Positions 1 to 5,660 of a stretch of DNA of 9,703 bases are shown piece after piece. The stretch is taken from contig JAKAPB010000039.1 of NCBI GenBank assembly GCA_021823045.1, positions 1 to 9,703 on the forward strand. The letters are read 5' to 3'. A program made the position numbers and the translations under genes. A model generated the notes under the pieces. That model was not told the origin of the DNA, did not search any database, and saw only the letters and a program-made list of their open reading frames with translations. The DNA is from Actinomycetes bacterium. GTDB taxonomy: Bacteria > Actinomycetota > Acidimicrobiia > Acidimicrobiales > Acidimicrobiaceae. The first letter of the stretch is position 1; the number at the start of each line of letters is the position of its first letter.

Positions 1-30
1 CGGTTTAACTCGAATCGGACCATTTCGGTA

Positions 31-52
31 TTTATAAATAAAAAATAATACT
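31..52. promoter_or_regulatory. AT-rich tract, possible promoter region
   Basis: This tract is almost pure A/T in an otherwise mixed-GC sequence and contains TATAAA (33-38) and TAATAC (46-51), either of which could be a -10 element for the gene starting at 135. I see no -35 at a normal distance, so the assignment is weak. No coding feature is evident in 1-134. Confidence 0.25.
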
Positions 53-134
53 CTTCGGTTGGCTGCCGATGGACTCAACCGTCCCAGTCCGGAGTTTCGA
101 GCCAATATCGTGTTGAGATGCCAGAGGGTCATCC

Positions 135-1313
135 TTGAACTTGAGAGATCGCTCTAGAAAAAGTCTTCACTCCCCGGCGGGGTTGGCGATTGTCGCTTTT
201 CTGCTAGGCGGGCTATACCTGCTCGCCAGAATTCTCATTGCTGGTCAAGGAAATGCATCAGCTTTGATCGTGGCTGGCAGCAGCTATGTAAACGAGAACA
301 AGCTTGGCATGCAGCTCCCAGTAATCCAAGGATCCGGGTACGATGGGCAGTTCTATTTCCGACTGGCACTGGATCCCTTTGCCACATCTCGGTCCTACGC
401 TGGAATAACCTTTGACACTCCATATAGGGCGCAAAGGATCCTCTACCCGCTGCTGTCGTGGTTAGCATCTTTTGGTGATGCGCGCCTAGTCCCTTACGCG
501 ATGATTTTGGTCAATCTATTAGCTTGGACAGCAATCGCATTTTTTGCGGCTCTCATAGCCAAGGAGTCGGGTAGGCACCCAGCGTTCGGGCTGGCAGTAG
601 CGGCCTTTCCCGGCTATTTCTTCAGCGTCGGTAGGGACCTTACTGAGCCTACCGCCGCAGCACTGCTGCTAGGGGCAATCTTTTGCATGCTAAAAAATCG
701 ATACTGGCTAGCTAGCCTTCTGCTCAGCCTCTCGGTACTGGCAAAAGAGACCAGCATGGTGCTGGCACTTTCGTTATTTGTCTACTGGCTTGTGAAGTTG
801 ATCGCCAATATAAGGACGACGAGAAAAGATGGCAACATACCCGTTTACTCTTGGCTCGCACCGCTCTTTGCATTTACCGTCTGGCAGCTTGTGATCCGCC
901 TTACCGAGCAGCACGTGGTGCTTAGTAGTGATATATCAAGCAATCTTTCTCTGCCTTTTGTCGCAATGTTCCGCAGCATCTGGGATCGAACTCAACATCT
1001 CTTGCCCATCGGTAACTCTCTCTGGCTTTTGCAGTTCACGTCTCTAGCGATATTGGCCATACTTGCCTTTGCACGGTACCGCTCATACTCAATACCGGCA
1101 TTCTTCAAAATTGCTTTCGTGGCAATGTTTGCGCTTACCATAAGTCTTTCGAGCGAGATTTGGCCCAATGACAACTACCTGCGCAGTATAGACCTGTTGT
1201 GGGTTTTCGGGTGGCTGATCGTAATCTACTCCGACAAGCCAATTCGCTGGTGGTACTATGCCTTATTTATCGCTACCGTGGCGAGTGCAGTGCAACTAGT
1301 AGTGTTCATCTAA
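135..1313 (+). CDS. Polytopic membrane protein, GT-C glycosyltransferase-like
   Basis: This 392-aa protein is an integral membrane protein with about nine to ten hydrophobic segments (roughly residues 15-35, 118-142, 147-165, 171-187, 189-221, 238-256, 296-313, 321-340, 353-366, 372-391). The extracytoplasmic-type loop after the first segment carries YDGQFYFRLALDP (69-81). The middle has DLTEPTAAALLL (168-179) followed by LAKETS (202-207). These patterns are familiar to me from bacterial polyprenyl-phosphate-sugar-dependent GT-C-like proteins and cell-surface glycopolymer proteins, so transfer of a sugar to an envelope polymer is a reasonable inference. No specific substrate can be read. The TTG start is chosen because AGAGGG (123-128) lies six bases upstream and the next in-frame Met is residue 59, past the first segment. 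The gene stands alone. A short hairpin (1318-1329) follows the stop but has no T-run. Confidence 0.7.
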   Translation: MNLRDRSRKSLHSPAGLAIVAFLLGGLYLLARILIAGQGNASALIVAGSSYVNENKLGMQLPVIQGSGYDGQFYFRLALDPFATSRSYAGITFDTPYRAQRILYPLLSWLASFGDARLVPYAMILVNLLAWTAIAFFAALIAKESGRHPAFGLAVAAFPGYFFSVGRDLTEPTAAALLLGAIFCMLKNRYWLASLLLSLSVLAKETSMVLALSLFVYWLVKLIANIRTTRKDGNIPVYSWLAPLFAFTVWQLVIRLTEQHVVLSSDISSNLSLPFVAMFRSIWDRTQHLLPIGNSLWLLQFTSLAILAILAFARYRSYSIPAFFKIAFVAMFALTISLSSEIWPNDNYLRSIDLLWVFGWLIVIYSDKPIRWWYYALFIATVASAVQLVVFI

Positions 1314-1659
1314 TTCAGCGACTGGTCGCAAGACGTCTGGATAAAAATTGACATCTCCACTTGAGGGGCCCCAGGAAAGCTGAGCCATCCGATATGTGAG
1401 TCGTACCTCCAAAATATGCCATGAAGACATTGCTTTGCTTTAACGCTAAGTTCCAAAGGTACCGGGCATACAAGCAATGGAGTGCAAGAGTAGGCACTTC
1501 GTGTTCTTGAGGATAGAGTAGTGCACCGAAACTGGTCTATTTACCCAACCTTCAGAGTGTCACACACTCCAGGAAGCTCGCAATCCCCGACCTGGAGGAA
1601 AGGGTTTTGAACTCGGCCAAAATTCGAGACTCGATCACGTATGGGCCGCTCTCGCTTGA
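1314..1659. other. Intergenic region, mostly without recognisable content
   Basis: This 346-bp stretch separates the membrane protein gene from the 3' end of the HxlR gene. It begins with a 5-bp-stem inverted repeat (GCGAC/GTCGC, 1318-1329) just after the stop codon and contains one copy of a 16-bp repeat (1355-1370). A strong Shine-Dalgarno-like GGAGG (1594-1598) precedes a TTG-initiated short frame described separately. I see no RNA gene or transposase fragment. Confidence 0.5.
1355..1370 (+). repeat. 16-bp direct repeat, left copy
   Basis: CTCCACTTGAGGGGCC occurs here and again, exactly and in the same orientation, at 3752-3767. Both copies are intergenic and lie outside the HxlR/MFS pair, about 2.4 kb apart. 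Flanking bases align only sporadically, so the conserved unit is about 16 bp. By a rough count an exact 16-mer pair is expected about once in a hundred random windows of this size. Confidence 0.7.
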
Positions 1660-1798
1660 TCAAGCGTCGACAGCCGAATCACTTTCACCCTTGGCTATCG
1701 GTCGCTTGGGAATAAGATCTGTTCCGTGCCGACCTGGTCCCAAAAGCACCCTTACGTCCCGAGAACCGATCGGAACTCCGCAGGATGAACAGACCTGA
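1607..1798 (+). CDS. Possible small ORF or gene remnant
   Basis: A TTG-initiated 63-codon frame has an excellent ribosome-binding site (GGAGG at 1594-1598, eight bases before the start), much better than most genes here. The product is not recognisable. Its segment ITYGPLSL (about residues 10-17) resembles IKYGPLSL in the zinc dehydrogenase at 7982-9229, which could mean it is the 5' stub of a related gene but is more likely chance. From 1660 onward it runs antisense to the end of the HxlR gene, so its second half may be non-functional reading. I regard it as doubtful and list it mainly for the ribosome-binding site. Confidence 0.15.
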   Translation: MNSAKIRDSITYGPLSLDQASTAESLSPLAIGRLGIRSVPCRPGPKSTLTSREPIGTPQDEQT

Positions 1799-2172
1799 AT
1801 CGCTTCGCAAACCGACCCGCATCCATCGTGAACCATCAGCAGCGGTGGTCCGCCGGGAGCGGCATAACGGTCCCCCCACTGTCGCATCGCATTCAACACC
1901 GGCCAAAGGTCGTGTCCCTTGCTAGTGAGTCGGTACTCGTCGCGTGGCGGATGATCGCTATAGCGAACTCTTGCTAGCACTCCAGTGTCAACCAGTCGGG
2001 CGAGTCGCCGCTGGAGGATATTGCTGGATATTCCTAGGCGACTCTGAAATTCGTCGAACCTTGCCACACCGAGGAAAGCGTCGCGCACGATCAGCATGCT
2101 CCACCATTCGCCAATGACCTCCAGACACTGGGCGATCGAGCAGTCCATGCCGGAAAAGCTCTTATGTTCCAT
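1660..2172 (-). CDS. HxlR-family winged-helix transcriptional regulator
   Basis: The 170-aa product is a DNA-binding regulator of the HxlR (MarR-like winged helix) family. The opening CSIAQCLEVIGEWWSMLIVRD (11-31), the wing/recognition part RLGISSNILQRRLARLVDTG (45-64) and EYRLTSKG (79-86) are classical for the family. After the roughly 105-residue core, a Cys-rich tail carries H115, C118, C122, C128 and C131 (CSSCGVPIGSRDV), a zinc-ribbon-like extension often seen in actinobacterial members. C11 corresponds to the N-terminal cysteine that serves as redox/electrophile sensor in YodB-type HxlR proteins. An upstream ATG at 2206-2208 would add 12 residues; I prefer 2172 because that keeps the inverted-repeat operator (2178-2193) outside the coding region. 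Neither start has a clear Shine-Dalgarno. It is divergent from the efflux gene and probably represses it and itself. The effector is unknown. Confidence 0.92.
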   Translation of the reverse strand: MEHKSFSGMDCSIAQCLEVIGEWWSMLIVRDAFLGVARFDEFQSRLGISSNILQRRLARLVDTGVLARVRYSDHPPRDEYRLTSKGHDLWPVLNAMRQWGDRYAAPGGPPLLMVHDGCGSVCEAIQVCSSCGVPIGSRDVRVLLGPGRHGTDLIPKRPIAKGESDSAVDA

Positions 2173-2173
2173 A

Positions 2174-2228
2174 CATCCAAGTGTAGTCACTTGTATAATA
2201 GAAGCCATAGTGTATAATTGCTTGGATG
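2174..2228. promoter_or_regulatory. Shared divergent control region with nested inverted repeats
   Basis: Two perfect inverted repeats are nested here. The inner one is CAAGTG (2178-2183), a 4-nt spacer, then CACTTG (2188-2193), a 16-bp site suited to a dimeric winged-helix repressor. The outer one is CATCCAAG (2174-2181) against CTTGGATG (2221-2228), whose right arm includes the start codon of the efflux gene. TGTATAAT also occurs twice as a direct repeat (2192-2199 and 2211-2218). The inner site overlaps the likely -35 of the efflux promoter and lies just upstream of the HxlR start, so HxlR binding would be expected to silence both genes. The operator role is inferred from position and symmetry. 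Confidence 0.55.
2191..2218 (+). promoter_or_regulatory. Predicted promoter of the efflux gene (leaderless)
   Basis: A consensus TATAAT (2213-2218) lies 16 bp after TTGTAT (2191-2196), a weak -35. With seven bases between the -10 box and the ATG at 2226, transcription should begin at or one base before the start codon. This agrees with the absence of a ribosome-binding site. A second TATAAT at 2194-2199 has no good partner. Confidence 0.6.
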
Positions 2229-3647
2229 AAGCAGTCGACCAAAGGAATACACAATTCTGAACCCGGCCATGGTGGCAGGTCGACCGCGGTATTCGTGGTC
2301 ACGGCATTAGGAGCCTTTATGGCTTCGCTAGACCTATCGATTGTAAATGTAGCTTTTCCATCACTTGAACGCTCCTTCCCTCATGACGCTACTTCCACAC
2401 TTGCCTGGGTCATAACCGGCTACAGCATCGTCTTTGGCGCACTCCTCGTCGTTGCGGGGAGAACTGCGGATCGTCTAGGCCGTCGCCTGGTCTTTTTCTG
2501 GGGTCTCGCTGTGTTCTGTGCAGGTTCGGCAATGTGCGGCCTGGCTCCTTCAGTTACAGTGCTGATAATCGGCAGGGTGATTGAGGGAACCGGTGCGGCA
2601 GCGATGCTTCCAGCGTCGTTAGGTCTCCTTCTCGGCGCCTTTACCGCTGAACGTAGGTCACAGATGGTGGCCTTGTGGGGAGGCATCGGAGCATTAGCAG
2701 TGGCAACAGGCCCCTCGCTCGGAGCCGGACTGATTTCCGCAGCCAGCTGGCATTGGATCTTCTATGCCAACATCCCCCTCGGTCTCGCTGCTTGGCTGTT
2801 CGGCCGGTGGGTTCTCGTCGAGTCGAAGACACAAAGTCAAGGGGCGGCACCTGACTATTTGGGTGCGCTACTTGTCGCCATGGCGCTGGCCGCAATCGTC
2901 TTAGGAATATCACAAGGGCCCGTCTGGGGTTGGTCAAGCACGCCAGAAATCGGCTCCTTCGCAGCCAGCATTGTCCTAGGTATCGCCTTCTTGGTCCGAT
3001 CTTCCCACCACGTATCTCCGGTCCTTGACTTGACCCTATTTACCCAGCGATCCTTTACCGTAGCTAACGCTGCGACGCTCCTTTATGCGATGGGATTCTT
3101 CGCTATGTTGTTGGGTAACATACTCTTCCTTACCGGCATCTGGCACTATTCAATCCTCAAAGCCGGTCTGGCAATAACTCCAGGACCCCTGGTTGTGGCA
3201 GCTGTCTCAGGACCAGCTGGCAGGTTGGCATCGCGAATCGGTTTCCGCCCGGTCCTCACCATCGGCTCTACACTATTCGCTGGTGGCTTAGCATGGTATG
3301 CGCTTCTTATCGGTCTCCACCCCGCTTATCTCGCTCTGTGGCTTCCCGCCACCCTCATTGCCGGCCTTGGAATCGGCTTCACATTCCCGGTACTAAGCGC
3401 TGCGGCGGTATCCAGTCTTCATGCCGAGCGCTTCGCCGTGGGAAGTGCAGTAAACCAGACCGCCAGACAGATCGGAGGTGCCTTTGGTATCGCCCTTATG
3501 GTAGTTATCCTCGGTTCGACCCACAGTTCCCTCCCTGATCTCGCAAATTATCATCACCTATGGTGGTATGCAGCGTCGATGGCAGCAATGTCCGGCCTGG
3601 CAAGTCAATTCATTCGTCCTCGCAGTCCAGAGTCTTTGGCTTACTAA
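2226..3647 (+). CDS. MFS drug efflux transporter, DHA2 (14-TM) type
   Basis: The 473-aa protein is a proton-coupled multidrug exporter of the major facilitator superfamily in the inner membrane. TM1 carries the DHA2 signature LDLSIVNVAFP (35-45) with D36. Motif A in the TM2-TM3 loop reads GRTADRLGRR (78-87). Antiporter motif C is GPSLGAGLI (162-170), followed by SWHWIFYANIPLG (174-186), very typical of EmrB/QacA relatives. Length and hydrophobic segment number fit 14 helices. The N-terminal 20 residues are hydrophilic and cytoplasmic. No membrane-fusion partner gene is adjacent, as is normal for Gram-positive members. Start: ATG at 2226, directly downstream of a TATAAT box, so probably translated from a leaderless mRNA. 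It is divergent from and presumably controlled by the HxlR gene. The exported compound cannot be deduced. Confidence 0.93.
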   Translation: MKQSTKGIHNSEPGHGGRSTAVFVVTALGAFMASLDLSIVNVAFPSLERSFPHDATSTLAWVITGYSIVFGALLVVAGRTADRLGRRLVFFWGLAVFCAGSAMCGLAPSVTVLIIGRVIEGTGAAAMLPASLGLLLGAFTAERRSQMVALWGGIGALAVATGPSLGAGLISAASWHWIFYANIPLGLAAWLFGRWVLVESKTQSQGAAPDYLGALLVAMALAAIVLGISQGPVWGWSSTPEIGSFAASIVLGIAFLVRSSHHVSPVLDLTLFTQRSFTVANAATLLYAMGFFAMLLGNILFLTGIWHYSILKAGLAITPGPLVVAAVSGPAGRLASRIGFRPVLTIGSTLFAGGLAWYALLIGLHPAYLALWLPATLIAGLGIGFTFPVLSAAAVSSLHAERFAVGSAVNQTARQIGGAFGIALMVVILGSTHSSLPDLANYHHLWWYAASMAAMSGLASQFIRPRSPESLAY

Positions 3648-3751
3648 CGCAACAAACTCGCCCGCAAGCGTCAAATGGAAAGGCTGCAGCACTCTCCAGT
3701 AGCAGCTGTCTAGGCCGAACCTACCCCCACCCGAAGGGGCTAATGGGATTA

Positions 3752-3767
3752 CTCCACTTGAGGGGCC
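3752..3767 (+). repeat. 16-bp direct repeat, right copy
   Basis: This is the exact second copy of CTCCACTTGAGGGGCC, located about 100 bp after the efflux gene stop and about 120 bp before the antitoxin gene. Together with 1355-1370 it brackets the HxlR/efflux pair. The rest of 3648-3870 shows no gene; a weak CCCC/GGGG hairpin (3725-3739) precedes the repeat. Confidence 0.7.
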
Positions 3768-3870
3768 GCTGCAAATTATCGAACTTTACCAAGGTCTACA
3801 GTAGTTAAATTTGTGGACCTTGAGTCACACGATACGAACCGCTTGAGCGTCGGTCTTCCACGATTCACGC

Positions 3871-3876
3871 TATAAT
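3871..3876 (+). promoter_or_regulatory. -10 element of the toxin-antitoxin operon (leaderless)
   Basis: A perfect TATAAT is followed after seven bases by the ATG at 3884, the same geometry as in front of the efflux gene. The start site would fall at the initiation codon. No convincing -35 lies 16-18 bp upstream. Antitoxin autorepression would be expected around this box, but I see no clear operator palindrome. Confidence 0.5.
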
Positions 3877-3883
3877 TATGTAC

Positions 3884-4174
3884 ATGACCACACTACCCAT
3901 CGCCGATGCTCGAGCTCAGTTGTCCAAATTGGTCGACGAAGCCAGTTCAACCCACGAACGTTTCGAAATAACGAAGAACGGACATCGAGCCGCCGTACTC
4001 ATGGGGGCAGACGACTACGACGCCATGCGTGAGACGATTGCCGTACTTTCCGACTCGGCGCTCATGCTCGACCACCACGAGGGCGTGCATGCACTCTCAG
4101 AAGGTGATGCCCTCAACGGTGATCAGCTCGCTTTGGCCATGAAAAATGCCGGGCACAGTGTCGACACCAAGTAG
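3884..4174 (+). CDS. Type II antitoxin, Phd/YefM family
   Basis: This 96-aa protein opens with MTTLPIADARAQLSKLVDEA, the Phd/YefM N-terminal DNA-binding fold, and continues with FEITKNGHRAAVLMGADDYDAM, the family's core strand-helix signature. The C-terminal third (from about residue 55, with LDHHEGVHALSEGDAL) would be the flexible segment that wraps and neutralises the toxin. An ATG two codons earlier (3878) is possible, but it lies only one base past the -10 box at 3871-3876 and would be upstream of the predicted transcript start, so 3884 is preferred. It overlaps the toxin gene by 29 bases, ensuring coupled expression. It likely represses its own promoter alone and with the toxin. Confidence 0.9.
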   Translation: MTTLPIADARAQLSKLVDEASSTHERFEITKNGHRAAVLMGADDYDAMRETIAVLSDSALMLDHHEGVHALSEGDALNGDQLALAMKNAGHSVDTK

Positions 4175-4442
4175 AGACCGACATAGCCTCCTGGTCTCCC
4201 GTCCCGCAGCAAAGGTTCTCACCGACACGCTCTCCAAGAAAGTCGCTTACGCGGTGTACGAATTCATCTCCGGACCTTTGGTCGACGACCCCCGACGCGT
4301 CGGAAAACCACTCGGACCACCATTGGCACCGGCCTACTCGGCGCGCCGCGGTGACTATCGGGTGCTGTATCTGATTGATGAAGCCACGCACACTGTCAAG
4401 GTCACCGCGATCAGACACCGGACCGACGCATATCGGTCGTGA
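4146..4442 (+). CDS. Type II toxin, RelE/ParE superfamily
   Basis: The 98-aa product matches RelE-like toxins, which in characterised members cut mRNA at the ribosome. Recognisable parts are LLVSRPAAKVL (15-25), the helical hairpin with ISGPLVDDPRRVGKPL (41-56), the core strand RRGDYRVLYLID (67-78) with R72, and the C-terminal HRTDAYRS with H91 and Y96, positions commonly involved in catalysis. The first dozen residues look like an extension relative to typical members. ATG 4146 is the longest start and GTG 4158 is an alternative. Neither has a clear Shine-Dalgarno, so translation probably depends on coupling to the antitoxin gene it overlaps. All key motifs are intact, so the module looks functional. 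RelE versus ParE mode (ribosome or gyrase) cannot be separated with certainty, but the Arg/His/Tyr pattern favours RelE. Confidence 0.9.
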   Translation: MPGTVSTPSRDRHSLLVSRPAAKVLTDTLSKKVAYAVYEFISGPLVDDPRRVGKPLGPPLAPAYSARRGDYRVLYLIDEATHTVKVTAIRHRTDAYRS

Positions 4443-4495
4443 ATCACCATGATTGGTCTCGGCCGTCGTCGAACGGTTCGCCCCTTAGGATTTTG

Positions 4496-4569
4496 TGGGC
4501 GCTAACGGACTCGAACCGCCGACCTCAGCCGTGTGAAGGCTGCGCTCTAACCAACTGAGCTAAGCGCCC
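4496..4569 (-). tRNA. tRNA-Val (anticodon CAC)
   Basis: Reading the minus strand from 4569, all arms fold. The acceptor stem is GGGCGCT/AGCGCCC (perfect). The D arm is GCTC/GAGC with loop AGTTGGTTA. The anticodon stem CAGCC/GGCTG encloses loop TTCACAC, so the anticodon is CAC, decoding GUG valine. The variable loop is AGGTC and the T arm is GGCGG-TTCGAGT-CCGTT, with two G-U pairs. The discriminator base is A at 4496. CCA is not encoded. Total 74 nt. Its 3' end faces the toxin-antitoxin module, the side on which integrative elements usually insert. Confidence 0.96.
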
Positions 4570-5111
4570 TAAGGATAACGAACCTACCATGATTACCAAT
4601 GACCCACTGCGCTGAAACTCCAGTGAAATAACTTAAGGTACTGGTGCAATACGGAATCTGCGCTACCAGTCTGCCACACTGTCTTGAGCTCCGAATCCAA
4701 TAGGCACTTACCCCAAGACTTGCTCCAAGTGCCATTGCAGGACCTTGCTCTGACCAGCTTCACACCCAGTCCCAAATCTGAAGTCGAGACCCATCTCCTT
4801 CAAAAATTCACAGATATAGGTTCAAGTAACCGCGCACCAAGCGGTTGCTCCCCAACACTGAAGATAGACCGAGCACGAGGGTACTGCAAATTTTCAATCC
4901 GGAGTTCTAGGCATGCCCGGTCGGCTAATTAGAACCTGGTTAGATACTTCCATCCCAAGCACAGGATGAAACTCGCAACGGCTACGGGATAGCCTCGGGG
5001 TGCCTACCATAAAACACCACAAGTCCTCTGGGCGTGGATCGCTCAAATCTCCCAAATTATCCATCCAGATGACTCAAGCAGAACCCACACATAGTGCATA
5101 GACTGAGAGCC
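4570..5111. other. Long intergenic region with inverted repeats
   Basis: About 540 bp upstream of the tRNA (minus strand) and upstream of the small membrane protein gene (plus strand). I find no frame that looks like a protein. Two perfect inverted repeats are visible: GGCACTT (4703-4709) with AAGTGCC (4727-4733), and AACCGC (4828-4833) with GCGGTT (4841-4846, 7-nt loop). Neither is followed by a T-run. The tRNA promoter must lie near 4575-4620 on the minus strand, but no clear -35/-10 pair could be assigned. Confidence 0.4.
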
Positions 5112-5585
5112 GTGAAAACTCCTTTGTCTAAGACGGAGCAGAAGGTTGGCTTTGCGGTCCTTCTGTACGCCCTCATCGCTATCAGCGCTCTTTGGATACC
5201 AAAATTTAGTGAGCATGTCGCCAAGGGGGTGAAGAGCGATCCCAAGCTCTATCTCGCCGAGGGTATCGCACTAATCGCCATTGCAGCGCTATCTGTTTGG
5301 AGGAAAAATCGGATCCTGGCTGGTGGCTTCACGATTCTCGTCGCCTTTGGTCCCTGGGGGTCGCTTATAGTTTTCGCCCTTCCAATGCTCGCCTTTGGAA
5401 GCTTCACCCTCTTCAAGAAGGATCCAGAGGTCATGAAGCGACGCCGCGAAGAGATTGCCAGAAAGCGTCAGGAGAAGGCAAATAAGCCATCCACAGCCGG
5501 TCCAGACGGAAGGTCACTTCCTCAGGCTTCGAAAAGATATACGCCTCCAGCAAAATCCAACTCAAGGTCCCGAACAAAAAAGTAG
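5112..5585 (+). CDS. Small membrane protein with basic C-terminal tail
   Basis: I do not recognise this 157-aa protein. It has a short basic N-terminus, hydrophobic segments at about residues 11-30 and 47-62, and a longer one at 67-94 that may be one or two helices. These are followed by a hydrophilic, strongly basic tail from about residue 97 (KKDPEVMKRRREEIARKRQEK, then low-complexity sequence ending in SRSRTKK). The positive tail should stay in the cytoplasm and could contact RNA, DNA or acidic lipid, but no function can be assigned. GTG 5112 is preferred over GTG 5094. The upstream one has nothing resembling a ribosome-binding site, while 5112 has GAGAG very close (5105-5109) and a TAGACT (5099-5104) seven bases ahead, possibly another leaderless start. 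The start is uncertain. It lies 75 bp before the reductase gene on the same strand. Confidence 0.6.
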   Translation: MKTPLSKTEQKVGFAVLLYALIAISALWIPKFSEHVAKGVKSDPKLYLAEGIALIAIAALSVWRKNRILAGGFTILVAFGPWGSLIVFALPMLAFGSFTLFKKDPEVMKRRREEIARKRQEKANKPSTAGPDGRSLPQASKRYTPPAKSNSRSRTKK

Positions 5586-5594
5586 CTTTGTTCG
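5571..5594 (+). terminator. Stem-loop spanning a stop codon
   Basis: CGAACAAA (5571-5578) and TTTGTTCG (5587-5594) form a perfect 8-bp stem with an 8-nt loop that contains the TAG stop (5583-5585) of the membrane protein gene. No T-run follows, so this is not a classical intrinsic terminator. It might act as a partial terminator or mRNA-stability element between this gene and the downstream operon. Confidence 0.3.
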
Positions 5595-5660
5595 CGTCGC
5601 AGACAAGATCGAATTTGCGCCTAGTCTAAGGCACTGCCGGAAGGCAGAAAGGTTGGACCC

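Noticed and set aside
300..335. Restriction-site cluster (AAGCTT, GCATGC, GGATCC) resembling a plasmid polylinker
   Set aside because: It lies inside an intact membrane-protein reading frame (YVNENKLGMQLPVIQGSGYDGQF) that matches family patterns, so it is natural sequence rather than vector contamination.
706..717. 12-bp palindrome GGCTAGCTAGCC
   Set aside because: It is inside the coding region for WLASL and is short enough to arise from codon choice; nothing around it suggests a site.
3560..3808. Frame running from inside the efflux gene into the following intergenic region
   Set aside because: It starts out of frame within the efflux coding sequence and has no domain or ribosome-binding site.
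4442..4480. Possible terminator between toxin gene and tRNA
   Set aside because: Only short stems (AATCA/TGATT and CGAAC/GTTCG) with very small loops and no T-run; too weak to annotate.
4684..4932. Open frame of 82 codons upstream of the small membrane protein
   Set aside because: Composition does not look like a protein, there is no ribosome-binding site, and it crosses inverted repeats.
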